The notes under the pieces: model-generated
Seen by the model: only the letters and a program-made list of their open reading frames with translations
Database searches by the model: none
What the model was told of the DNA's origin: nothing
Source: Neobacillus cucumis
Lineage (GTDB): Bacteria > Bacillota > Bacilli > Bacillales_B > DSM-18226
Assembly (NCBI RefSeq): GCF_023715505.1
Contig: NZ_JAMBOH010000020.1
Span: 32,262 to 96,261 of the forward strand
Direction: 5' to 3'
Length of the DNA stretch: 64,000 bases
Program-made: the position numbers and the translations under genes
In this document: positions 27,398-34,926 of the stretch, one piece after another
How the letters are laid out: every line of letters starts with the position of its first letter
Numbering within the stretch: the stretch's first letter is position 1

Positions 27398-28228
27398 TTA
27401 TTGTTGGTTTGAATTTGTTTTCCAGCTTGAAAATTTTCTTTCTAAGGAAATTAATAGATAATTTATCGCCACACCAAGCAGGGAAATCGTAATAATACCG
27501 GCATACATTTGCGGAATTTGAAAGTTCTGCTGCGAATAATTAATGAGATATCCCAAACCTTCTTTAGCTCCAACCATTTCGGCAGCAATCAACACAAGAA
27601 TGGATGATGATCCAGCCATACGTATTCCGGTAAAAATAGTCGGAATAGAAGCTGGCAAAATGACTTTATAAAACAGCCTGTAGGAGGGAAGAGCCATGGA
27701 TTTGGCCGCCTTAATAAGTAATGGATCGACATTTCGAACAGCATTGATCGTATTTAAAAGAATCGGAAACGTACAAGCAAAAAAGACGATGGAAACTTTA
27801 GAGGTTTCTCCAATCCCAAGCAGCAAAATAAAGACAGGTAATAATGCTAAGGCAGCTGTATTACGAAACACCTCCAGCACCGGATTTAACAATTTGCTTG
27901 CCAGGGGATACCACCCAATAATAAGCCCCATAGGAATGGCAACAAGTATCGCCAACCCAAATCCGAAAAGCGAACGGAGAATACTGGCCTGAAAGTGGGC
28001 ATACAGATCACCCGAAATCAATAATCCCCACCAACTCTCTGCTACTTTTGAAAAAGGCGGAAAGAATGTGGGATCCACTAACCCCATTCGGGGAGCAGTC
28101 TCCCAAAGGATTAGTAAAAGCAAGATGACAATTGATTGTTTGATAAGACTTTGCACCCAATGAAAAGAAAAACGAATCCGATGGGATGTTTGCATTGGCG
28201 CTGTGAATAATTTTCCAAAATCAGACAT
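27398..28228 (-). CDS. ABC transporter permease, SsuC/TauC type
   Basis: Membrane subunit of 276 residues with a cytoplasmic N-terminal tail of 30 residues and six predicted helices. The coupling loop is KSMALPSYRLFYKVILPASI. The start follows a weak GAGGTG. It lies 19 bp ahead of the monooxygenase gene and 34 bp after the ATPase gene. It is a distant paralog of the SsuC at 21990, so this is a second, separately acquired uptake system. Confidence 0.88.
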   Translation of the reverse strand: MSDFGKLFTAPMQTSHRIRFSFHWVQSLIKQSIVILLLLILWETAPRMGLVDPTFFPPFSKVAESWWGLLISGDLYAHFQASILRSLFGFGLAILVAIPMGLIIGWYPLASKLLNPVLEVFRNTAALALLPVFILLLGIGETSKVSIVFFACTFPILLNTINAVRNVDPLLIKAAKSMALPSYRLFYKVILPASIPTIFTGIRMAGSSSILVLIAAEMVGAKEGLGYLINYSQQNFQIPQMYAGIITISLLGVAINYLLISLERKFSSWKTNSNQQ

Positions 28229-28262
28229 ATCCTCACCTCTTCTATAAAATAATTAAACTTTA

Positions 28263-29090
28263 TTAAGCAGATTGATCTTTATTCTCGACTGTTTGCGCTT
28301 TGTCTACCTCTTTTCGAAGCAAATTCCAAATTTGGTGACGGGCATTTGCAAATGCTGTTGTCGAACGTAAATCCTCTTCATGACTGGTTGAATGAAGCGG
28401 GTTATCAATAATTTGTTTAATGGTTCCAGGACGGGAAGTCATTACGGCAACACGCTGTCCTAGATACACCGCCTCATCAATCCCATGGGTAATGAAAACA
28501 ATTGTCTTTTTGGTATGTTCCCAGATTCGAAGTAATTCTGTTTGCAAGGTTTCACGCGTCTGCGCATCGAGGGCGGCGAACGGTTCATCCATTAACAGCA
28601 CTTCAGGGTCAAACGCCAAACTTCTGGCAATGGCCACACGCTGCTTCATTCCACCTGAGAGTTCGTGCGGATAACGATCTTCAAAACCTGATAATCCAAC
28701 CAGTGACAAAAAGTACCGAGAAATTTCAGCCCGCTCCTTTTTGGGAACACCTTTTGATTCTAAGCCAAATTCAATATTTCCTTTAGCTGTCTTCCAAGGC
28801 AATAGCGCATACTGCTGAAAGACAATCCCCCGATCTAAACCGGGTCCCTCAATCGGTTTTCCATCCAATAAGATCCGTCCGGAGGTTGGTTTCGTCAACC
28901 CGCCTAAAAGATCAAGCAAAGTTGATTTTCCGCATCCTGATGGGCCTACTAATGAAAGAAACTCTCCACTGTTCACCGAAAAATGAACATTTTTAATGGC
29001 TGTAAATTCTTTAAGGGCACCCTTTCCTTGCTCTAAGTCCCTTACTTTAAAGACCTTACTGACATGTTCAAACTGAATTTTTGCTGTCAT
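28263..29090 (-). CDS. ABC transporter ATPase, SsuB/TauB type
   Basis: 275 residues. Walker A GPSGCGKST, Q-loop FQQYALLPWKTAKGN, signature LSGGMKQRVAIARSL, Walker B LLMDEPFAALD, switch His in ITHGIDEAV. The start is the ATG at 29088-29090 behind GAGGTGA; the frame upstream overlaps the preceding gene and lacks a ribosome binding site. The gap to the binding-protein stop is 13 bp. Confidence 0.9.
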   Translation of the reverse strand: MTAKIQFEHVSKVFKVRDLEQGKGALKEFTAIKNVHFSVNSGEFLSLVGPSGCGKSTLLDLLGGLTKPTSGRILLDGKPIEGPGLDRGIVFQQYALLPWKTAKGNIEFGLESKGVPKKERAEISRYFLSLVGLSGFEDRYPHELSGGMKQRVAIARSLAFDPEVLLMDEPFAALDAQTRETLQTELLRIWEHTKKTIVFITHGIDEAVYLGQRVAVMTSRPGTIKQIIDNPLHSTSHEEDLRSTTAFANARHQIWNLLRKEVDKAQTVENKDQSA

Positions 29091-29103
29091 CCTTCTCACC
29101 TCA

Positions 29104-30147
29104 TTACTTTTTATCAATTTCACCCTTATAAGGATTAAATTCATTGGTGTATAAATCACTTAGTTTCACTTGGCCATCATTGAACTCACCATTTTTCTTC
29201 AGCCAATCAACCCAAATTTTAAATTCCTTTTCCTGAATAACTCCACCTTTCTCCGCAATACCGGTACTTTTCCAATATTGCAATGTGTTTGTATCTTCCT
29301 TGCGCCCCCGTTTCTTAATAATGGATTCATAACGGGCAATTACTTCTTCTCGTGAATGGGTTTGTGCCCACTCAATCGCTTTTGCTGTAGCCTCAACAAA
29401 CTTTTTAACCGTATGTGGATTTTGTTTGATAAATTTTTCGGTAAATACATAGCTTCCTGCTGTGAAAGGTCCCAACAAATCATAATCACTAAAAAGCTTT
29501 TTGATCCCCCCATTTTTTACAGCCAGATCCCCTAACATCCCTGTCAAAACAGCGACATCGATTTGTTTTTGGCGCAGTGCTTGCTCTGTACTTACAGGTG
29601 GGAGAACAACTAAAGTAACTTTCTTAATTTCCGCATCTGTTAATCCATTTTGTTTTAAATATTCTTTTAAAACGAATTCAGCATGAGCTCCCATTGTGTT
29701 CATACCAACCTTTTTTCCAATTAAATCGCGAGCATTTTTTATCGAACTGTCATTCAATACATAATAGCCGGTATATGTATCCTTATCACTGCCGTAATAA
29801 CCAATGACTGATTTTATAGGTGCACCGCTCGCTTTCAATTTGGCAATAGCCCCGTTAAATGCACCGCCAAAATCGGTTTGACCGGTAGCTGCATTTTGAA
29901 TAGAAGCAGGTCCGCTTGTTTGATTTCCGATCCATTCCAGCTTAATCGGACCAAGATAACCTAAATCCTCTGCTAATTCTGGATATATAACCGAACCAAC
30001 TGACCCCTCATATTTTATTTTCAGAGTTTCATAACCGCCTTCCTCTTTTGCCCCTGTGGCCCCTGTCTTTTTCTCCTGGCACCCCGCAGATACGACGATT
30101 GATAATACAACTAACAAAAAAAGCACTTTTCTTCCCCAAAACTTCAT
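29104..30147 (-). CDS. ABC transporter substrate-binding lipoprotein, TauA/SsuA type
   Basis: Extracellular binding protein of 347 residues with the lipobox VVSAGC at about residue 23. The type II fold carries LKIKYEGSVGSVIYPELAEDLG, TGQTDFGGAFNGAIAKL and VGMNTMGAHAEFVLKEYL. It differs clearly from the SsuA at 23919, so its ligand is probably different (taurine, another organosulfur compound or an N-compound). First gene of the second operon, preceded by a leader with a terminator. Confidence 0.88.
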   Translation of the reverse strand: MKFWGRKVLFLLVVLSIVVSAGCQEKKTGATGAKEEGGYETLKIKYEGSVGSVIYPELAEDLGYLGPIKLEWIGNQTSGPASIQNAATGQTDFGGAFNGAIAKLKASGAPIKSVIGYYGSDKDTYTGYYVLNDSSIKNARDLIGKKVGMNTMGAHAEFVLKEYLKQNGLTDAEIKKVTLVVLPPVSTEQALRQKQIDVAVLTGMLGDLAVKNGGIKKLFSDYDLLGPFTAGSYVFTEKFIKQNPHTVKKFVEATAKAIEWAQTHSREEVIARYESIIKKRGRKEDTNTLQYWKSTGIAEKGGVIQEKEFKIWVDWLKKNGEFNDGQVKLSDLYTNEFNPYKGEIDKK

Positions 30148-30264
30148 AACAGTCCCTTCTTTCTACTTAGATTTATACCAATCCATCCAATCGGAATATC
30201 ATTCACTGGCAATGAGAAACATTCTTAGTCACTGCACATTCCTATTTGTAAGCATATTTCTCGA

Positions 30265-30315
30265 TAAAAAAAACCGGAGACATCTCTTTTAAAAGAAAAG
30301 TCTCCGGTCGACCGG
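30265..30315 (-). terminator. Leader terminator (putative attenuator) of the second organosulfur operon
   Basis: CCGGAGAC (30300-30307) pairs with GTCTCCGG (30274-30281), an A/T-rich inner stem lies between, and eight or more T follow. A mini-hairpin CCGG-TCGA-CCGG (30304-30315) overlaps the first four bases of the terminator stem, so the two structures exclude each other. About 45 nt from the expected transcription start. Confidence 0.6.
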
Positions 30316-30358
30316 TGGATATATATTTAATTTCCCATTGGACTACTTGGTTTTCACA

Positions 30359-30387
30359 ATCCTATCAGTTCCATTTTCATCCGTCAA
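30359..30387 (-). promoter_or_regulatory. Promoter of the second organosulfur operon
   Basis: TTGACG (30382-30387), 17 bp, TAGGAT (30359-30364). It faces away from the TauD-type gene's promoter at 30448. Confidence 0.7.
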
Positions 30388-30447
30388 CTGAATATTAAAA
30401 ATTTTTCTAAATTATATTTTTCTATCAGCCTATTTATTTTTTTATTA

Positions 30448-30476
30448 TTGACAGAAGTATTTAGACAATTTAAAAT
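30448..30476 (+). promoter_or_regulatory. Promoter of the TauD-type dioxygenase gene
   Basis: TTGACA (30448-30453), 17 bp, TAAAAT (30471-30476). Hexamers and spacing are identical to the ssuA promoter. Confidence 0.8.
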
Positions 30477-30526
30477 CACATTAAACCGATAGGGATTACA
30501 TAATTAACATTCAAATGAATTGCTGA

Positions 30527-30569
30527 CCAGTCACCTGGAAGCCAGAGCCATATGCTCTGGCTTTCTTTT
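30527..30569 (+). terminator. Leader terminator (putative attenuator) upstream of the TauD-type gene
   Basis: AAGCCAGAGC-CATAT-GCTCTGGCTT (30539-30563), then TCTTTT, 60 bp before the start codon. A mini-hairpin CCAG-TCAC-CTGG (30527-30538) abuts it, as in the two other leaders. ACCGATA (30485-30491) can pair with TATCGGT (30574-30580) around the terminator. A further GCCGC-TTTT-GCGGC hairpin lies at 30594-30607, just before the ribosome binding site. Confidence 0.6.
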
Positions 30570-30629
30570 GTCTTATCGGTCCATTATCAATGCGCCGCTT
30601 TTGCGGCTAAAAACAAGGAGGAAATAAAA

Positions 30630-31541
30630 ATGAGTAATGTTAAAGAAGTGCAAAATGGAGCAGCAATCATAATAACACCAGTGGCTGGACGTATTGGGGC
30701 AAAAATATCAGGGGTAAAACTTTCCGGTGAACTCGACTCGGATACGGTTAAATCCATCCGTGAAGCACTATTAAAGTATAAGGTTGTTTTCTTCCGTGAT
30801 CAGAATCACCTAGATGATCAAGGACAAGAAGCATTTGCACAACTGCTTGGTAACCCAGTTGTTCACCCAACTGTTCCAGCAAAAGATGGCACAAATTATA
30901 TATTAGAACTTCATTCTGATCATGGCGGCCGTGCCAATTCATGGCATACGGATGTAACGTTTGAAGCGGCGTATCCAAAATTCTCCATACTACGCGGAGT
31001 AGTGATACCAGAGGCAGGAGGCGATACCGTTTGGGCAAACACAGCTACTGCCTATGAAAACCTGCCAACAGAATTACAAAATCTAGCAGATCAATTATGG
31101 GCAGTCCATACGAATGCTTACGATTATGCAGCCAAGCACACGAATGTTTCTGCTGAAGCGATAAAACGCCATGATGAAATCTTTACTTCTACCATCTATG
31201 AAACCGAACATCCCGTTGTCCATGTACATCCTGAAACAGGAGAGCGACACCTTCTACTTGGTCATTTTGTGAAAAACTTTATCGGGCTTTCTTCCACTGA
31301 TTCGGCTCATTTATTCTCTATCTTACAAGGACATGTAACACAACTCGAAAATACGGTCCGTTGGAAATGGAGAGCGGGCGATGTCATCATTTGGGATAAC
31401 CGCGCAACCCAACATTATGCAGTGAATGACTATGGTAATTCACAAAGAGTTGTCCGAAGAGTTACCATTGATGGAGAGGTACCTGTTGGTTTAGATGGTC
31501 GCCGTAGTATTACAAAAACAAAAGTAAAAAAGATTCAATAG
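30630..31541 (+). CDS. TauD/TfdA-family Fe(II)/2-oxoglutarate dioxygenase
   Basis: Cytoplasmic oxygenase of 303 residues that hydroxylates an organosulfur substrate (taurine, alkylsulfonate or alkyl sulfate), releasing sulfite or sulfate. The facial triad is present: His and Asp in SWHTDVTF, His in RATQHYAVNDY; the 2-oxoglutarate Arg lies in RVVRRVTI. The start is the ATG at 30630 behind AAGGAGG; a longer frame from 30552 would begin inside the terminator. It is divergent from the second organosulfur operon and has its own terminator at 31644. AtsK-type alkylsulfatase is as likely as taurine dioxygenase. Confidence 0.88.
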   Translation: MSNVKEVQNGAAIIITPVAGRIGAKISGVKLSGELDSDTVKSIREALLKYKVVFFRDQNHLDDQGQEAFAQLLGNPVVHPTVPAKDGTNYILELHSDHGGRANSWHTDVTFEAAYPKFSILRGVVIPEAGGDTVWANTATAYENLPTELQNLADQLWAVHTNAYDYAAKHTNVSAEAIKRHDEIFTSTIYETEHPVVHVHPETGERHLLLGHFVKNFIGLSSTDSAHLFSILQGHVTQLENTVRWKWRAGDVIIWDNRATQHYAVNDYGNSQRVVRRVTIDGEVPVGLDGRRSITKTKVKKIQ

Positions 31542-31643
31542 GTAATCTTCTTTCCATCAGATAATGTAAAGTTAGGAAATAGTTCTCCCCAATATGGGTC
31601 GTATTAAAGAGTTATGACAACATAAATGTTATCGGAAAATAAA

Positions 31644-31682
31644 AAGCCTAATTTCTCCTTAATATATTGAGAAATTAGGCTT
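31644..31682 (+). terminator. Terminator of the TauD-type gene
   Basis: AAGCCTAATTTCTC with its complement (14 bp) and an 11-base loop, followed by TTATTT. It also faces the lyase gene, so it can work both ways. Confidence 0.8.
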
Positions 31683-31796
31683 ATTTAGTGATTTGACACG
31701 GGCATCGCGTGCGCAACAGTCGCAAATATAGAACTCCAATCACATCACAAGCATCTTTTTATTCTTTTTCGCGAATTTTCCTAAGTACCGCCTTCA

Positions 31797-33332
31797 TCAA
31801 TGTTCTGAATTGATATCGTCTTCATTCTTTTTGCCCCACTTGCTTGTCAGTTGATCAAGTTTTTCCATACAAACTGTAATTCGATTAACCTCCGTATGGA
31901 GTAAAGAAAAATGGTGGTGTAGACTAGCTTCTCGTTCCACAATGGCCCGCTTCATTTCCACCGGTGCTGGTCCGCCAGGCAGCGACCGAATTTTTACAAA
32001 GTGTTCTGGGTCCATTGCTGTGCGAATAATCTCCTCCGGTAAATTCAACGGAATTCCGATAACTGCTTTTGCCGCTTCATCTACGAGTACAGATGTGACA
32101 TGAGTAGCATTCAATCCCCTTGCTAAGGCAATTTTCACCACCTGGCTGGCAATGGAATGTGAGGTGCGAAACGGGATGTTTGCTTCCCTAAACAGGGTGT
32201 CGGCTAATTCGGTAATCGCCGCAAAACTTTCTTGGGCTCTTCTTTTTAACAGTGCTTCATTTACTTCTATCGTTCCAACCACCACCTTTGTTAACCGAAA
32301 AACTTGATCTATGAGTTGCAGGCCCTTCCATAAATAAGGCTGAAGATCATCCTCGGTATCGTTTATATCACCGTATGGTGTGTTATGTAACATTTGAAGT
32401 ACGGTTTGGGCATTTCCAATCCCGCTTGAGCTTAATGCCCGAATATGCTCTAGTGAAACGGGATTTCTTTTTTGCGGCATAATGGAACTCGTTTGCACAT
32501 AGGGGTCTGCCACACGGATTGCTGAAAATTCCTGACTGGACCATAAGAGTAGATCATGTGAGAATCGGCCGAGATTGATAAAGGTTAATTGAATTGCGGT
32601 GGCAATTTCCCCTAAATAATCAGCACCGGCAATTGAATCATAGGCACTCTTGATGATTTTCGGGAATCCTAATAGCTCTGCGATCCTTTTTCGGTCAATC
32701 GGAAATCCAGTCGTAGTGAGGGCCGCCGCGCCGAGAGGACTGGCATTGCATGTTTCATATGCTGCCTTCAATCTTTTTAAGTCACGGTCAACGACATCGT
32801 ACATTCCTAGTAGATAATGGGAGAACGTCATCGGCTGGGCCTGCTGGGTATGAGTATGACCAAGGACAATGGTTTCCTTATAGGTATCAATTACCTTCAA
32901 AAGGGTTTCTTGAAAGGAAAGCAGCGCCTCAATGGCTAGAAGAATCTTGTCTCTAAGAACCAGCCTGTACATTGTAACCCCCATATCGTTCCGACTCCTG
33001 GCAAGGTGCAAACTTCCACCAATTTCCCCGGCAACATTCATTATTTGGCCTTCTACAAGGAAAAAGAGATCTTCATACTGTCCATCATAGGTGGATTGAA
33101 GAAGTGCCTCCTTATCAAGTGCGTAAATACCTGCCAGGATTTGGGAGGCTCCACTCACCTCCAACAACCCTTGTTCCACCAGCATAATTAGATGGGCTTT
33201 ATGGACTGCTAGCATCGGCTCTAGTAAAGTTTGTTTGGCATGCTCAAAAGCAGGCGCCAATACTACCTCTGAATAAGTCGCTCCAGGAAATTTCTGTCCT
33301 TCCTTTTTGAAAATGTTCTCCTTATTTTCCAT
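31797..33332 (-). CDS. Argininosuccinate lyase-like protein of the aspartase/fumarase superfamily
   Basis: C-N lyase of 511 residues, longer than ArgH (about 460). The superfamily signature SSIMPQKRNPVSLEH holds the catalytic Ser loop. The substrate motifs depart from ArgH: ARSRNDMG where ArgH has SRNDQ, and GHTHTQQAQPMTFSHYL where ArgH has GYTHLQRAQP. No argG or other arg gene is near. The start is the ATG at 33330-33332 behind GGGGGG. The nearby NtaA-type monooxygenase and the known EDDS lyase, an ArgH relative acting on an aminopolycarboxylate, suggest a catabolic lyase for an N-substituted amino acid. That is inference; plain ArgH activity remains possible. Confidence 0.75.
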   Translation of the reverse strand: MENKENIFKKEGQKFPGATYSEVVLAPAFEHAKQTLLEPMLAVHKAHLIMLVEQGLLEVSGASQILAGIYALDKEALLQSTYDGQYEDLFFLVEGQIMNVAGEIGGSLHLARSRNDMGVTMYRLVLRDKILLAIEALLSFQETLLKVIDTYKETIVLGHTHTQQAQPMTFSHYLLGMYDVVDRDLKRLKAAYETCNASPLGAAALTTTGFPIDRKRIAELLGFPKIIKSAYDSIAGADYLGEIATAIQLTFINLGRFSHDLLLWSSQEFSAIRVADPYVQTSSIMPQKRNPVSLEHIRALSSSGIGNAQTVLQMLHNTPYGDINDTEDDLQPYLWKGLQLIDQVFRLTKVVVGTIEVNEALLKRRAQESFAAITELADTLFREANIPFRTSHSIASQVVKIALARGLNATHVTSVLVDEAAKAVIGIPLNLPEEIIRTAMDPEHFVKIRSLPGGPAPVEMKRAIVEREASLHHHFSLLHTEVNRITVCMEKLDQLTSKWGKKNEDDINSEH

Positions 33333-33452
33333 CACAATCCCCCCTAAAAATCCCTAACATAATGACAAGTAAACTTTAGAAAATGAAACAAGAGATAGAG
33401 GTTCGCAATCCTTTGTTATTTTGGTTTACAGCCTTTTATACTTATAAAAAAA

Positions 33453-33473
33453 CATGAACATTGTATGTTCATG
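33453..33473. promoter_or_regulatory. Perfect palindrome upstream of the ArgH-like gene
   Basis: CATGAACAT-TGT-ATGTTCATG, 9-bp perfect arms. In the minus direction it lies where the -35 and spacer would be for a TATAAG -10 about 10 bp on, some 120 bp before the lyase start. A likely operator for an unlinked regulator. The rest of 33333-33694 holds no credible gene. Confidence 0.5.
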
Positions 33474-33653
33474 ACATCGGTTGTCCGGAATACTTCTAAT
33501 TTTCAATTATTCCTATTGGATATTTAATTATAACAATAATTTACTTTTTTTTCGATATTTTCTTAAAATTATAATTTTATTCTTAATCCTAACTACTGGA
33601 ATTTTGTACTTCAATCGGCAACTAGGATATTTTTACCCATTTCTGATTAAAAA

Positions 33654-33683
33654 AGCTTGCAGATAACAAATCATCCGCAAGCT
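33654..33683 (-). terminator. Terminator at the end of the purU/glycine gene run
   Basis: AGCTTGC/GCAAGCT stem with a 16-base loop and TTTTTT in the minus direction, 12 bp past the small membrane protein. Confidence 0.7.
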
Positions 33684-33694
33684 ATATCTATATC

Positions 33695-33886
33695 CTAATA
33701 CCACCAACGATTAATCACATTATATAGCGAATTAATTAAAATACCAACGGCAAAAAGCAGTAGCATGATATGTATGTAGTTTACCGATTTCCTTCGTTTA
33801 CTTTGCAGAAAAATCCATATCCAAAGAATAGCTAATATGAAATGAATAACGCCTAGTACACGTTCATTTCCTGCCAATAACCTCAT
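33695..33886 (-). CDS. Small two-helix membrane protein, unknown function
   Basis: A 63-residue frame with two hydrophobic helices (HFILAILWIWIFL and IHIMLLLFAVGILI) joined by a basic loop, QSKRRKS, which is a sensible topology. The ATG at 33886 touches AGGAG with no spacing; TTG at 33877 has a proper spacing and may be the real start. It lies 24 bp after purU and just before a terminator, so it belongs to that transcript. No known family. Confidence 0.55.
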   Translation of the reverse strand: MRLLAGNERVLGVIHFILAILWIWIFLQSKRRKSVNYIHIMLLLFAVGILINSLYNVINRWWY

Positions 33887-33909
33887 CTCCTATCATCTGC
33901 CGTTTAAAC

Positions 33910-34776
33910 TCATGTAAAAACAATCGTTTTATTGCCATGAACTAGTACTTTATCTTCAACATGCCAGGAAACAGCTTCGGCGAGAACCCTCTTTTCCACA
34001 TGACGTCCCGCAGTTTTTAAATCTTCTACGGTATAACGATGATTAATCCGTTGTACATCTTGTTCGATAATTGGGCCTTCATCAAGATCATTTGTTACAT
34101 AGTGGGCCGTTGCCCCGATTAACTTTACACCTCGATTAAACGCTCTTACATAAGGATTCGCCCCAACAAATGCCGGTAAGAACGAGTGATGGATATTAAT
34201 AATTTGATTAGGAAAATGGGATATAAATTTTGGGGAAAGAATTTGCATATACCTTGCCAGGACAATAAAGTCTACATTCCCTTCCAATAGTTCTAATGCC
34301 TTCTTTTCAGCCTCTTCTTTCGTTTCATGTGACATGGGGATATGATAAAAAGGGATGCCATACCCCTCAACGACTTCTTTTAAATCGGGATGATTACTGA
34401 TGACCAAAGGAATATCCACCACGATTTCCTTGGATTTCCAGCGCCAAAGCAGCTCATTGAGGCAATGGTCTGCTTTGGAAACAAAGATGGCCATTCGCTT
34501 TCTTTTTTCATTACTGCTCAGCTGCCAATCCAAATTATAGTCCCGTCCCATTACATGTAAATCCTGTTCTAGTTTTTCAAATGAAGAATCAGATTCTTTC
34601 ATTTCAAACTCAATCCGCATAAAAAATATACCTGAGTTTGGATCTGTTGTATGTTGGTCAAAATGTACAATATTCACCTTGTGTTCTAATAGAAAATTCG
34701 TTACTTTTGAGATAATACCAGGCTTTTCTGGACAAGAAATTAATAGTTTAACACGGTTCAGGTTTACTTTTGTCAT
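33910..34776 (-). CDS. purU: Formyltetrahydrofolate deformylase PurU
   Basis: Hydrolyses 10-formyl-THF to formate and THF, keeping free THF available when much C1 is made from glycine. An N-terminal ACT domain (residues 5-85, LISCPEKPGIISKVTNFL) senses glycine and methionine in the E. coli enzyme. The formyltransferase-like domain has the catalytic Asn-His-Asp set in NIHHSFLPAF and LDEGPIIEQDV. I use the ATG at 34774-34776; ATG at 34791 is an alternative. It is 150 bp after lpdA in the same direction and may have its own promoter, but its function completes the glycine pathway upstream. Confidence 0.9.
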   Translation of the reverse strand: MTKVNLNRVKLLISCPEKPGIISKVTNFLLEHKVNIVHFDQHTTDPNSGIFFMRIEFEMKESDSSFEKLEQDLHVMGRDYNLDWQLSSNEKRKRMAIFVSKADHCLNELLWRWKSKEIVVDIPLVISNHPDLKEVVEGYGIPFYHIPMSHETKEEAEKKALELLEGNVDFIVLARYMQILSPKFISHFPNQIINIHHSFLPAFVGANPYVRAFNRGVKLIGATAHYVTNDLDEGPIIEQDVQRINHRYTVEDLKTAGRHVEKRVLAEAVSWHVEDKVLVHGNKTIVFT

Positions 34777-34926
34777 CCTTGCTGACACCATCCTTAGGCC
34801 AATGATTTAAGTGAAATGATAGGAATTGAATAGTAGGGCTACTCGTCCCCGTCCAAGAGGAATCCTCTTATACTCTTAGAATAGTTGTTCTATTTTTATA
34901 ACACTATCATTCTTAAAGTATTCGAC

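Noticed and set aside
33481..33666. A 61-codon plus frame with hydrophobic residues
   Set aside because: Starts with TTG without a ribosome binding site, in very A/T-rich DNA, and ends in the terminator of the opposite gene run.
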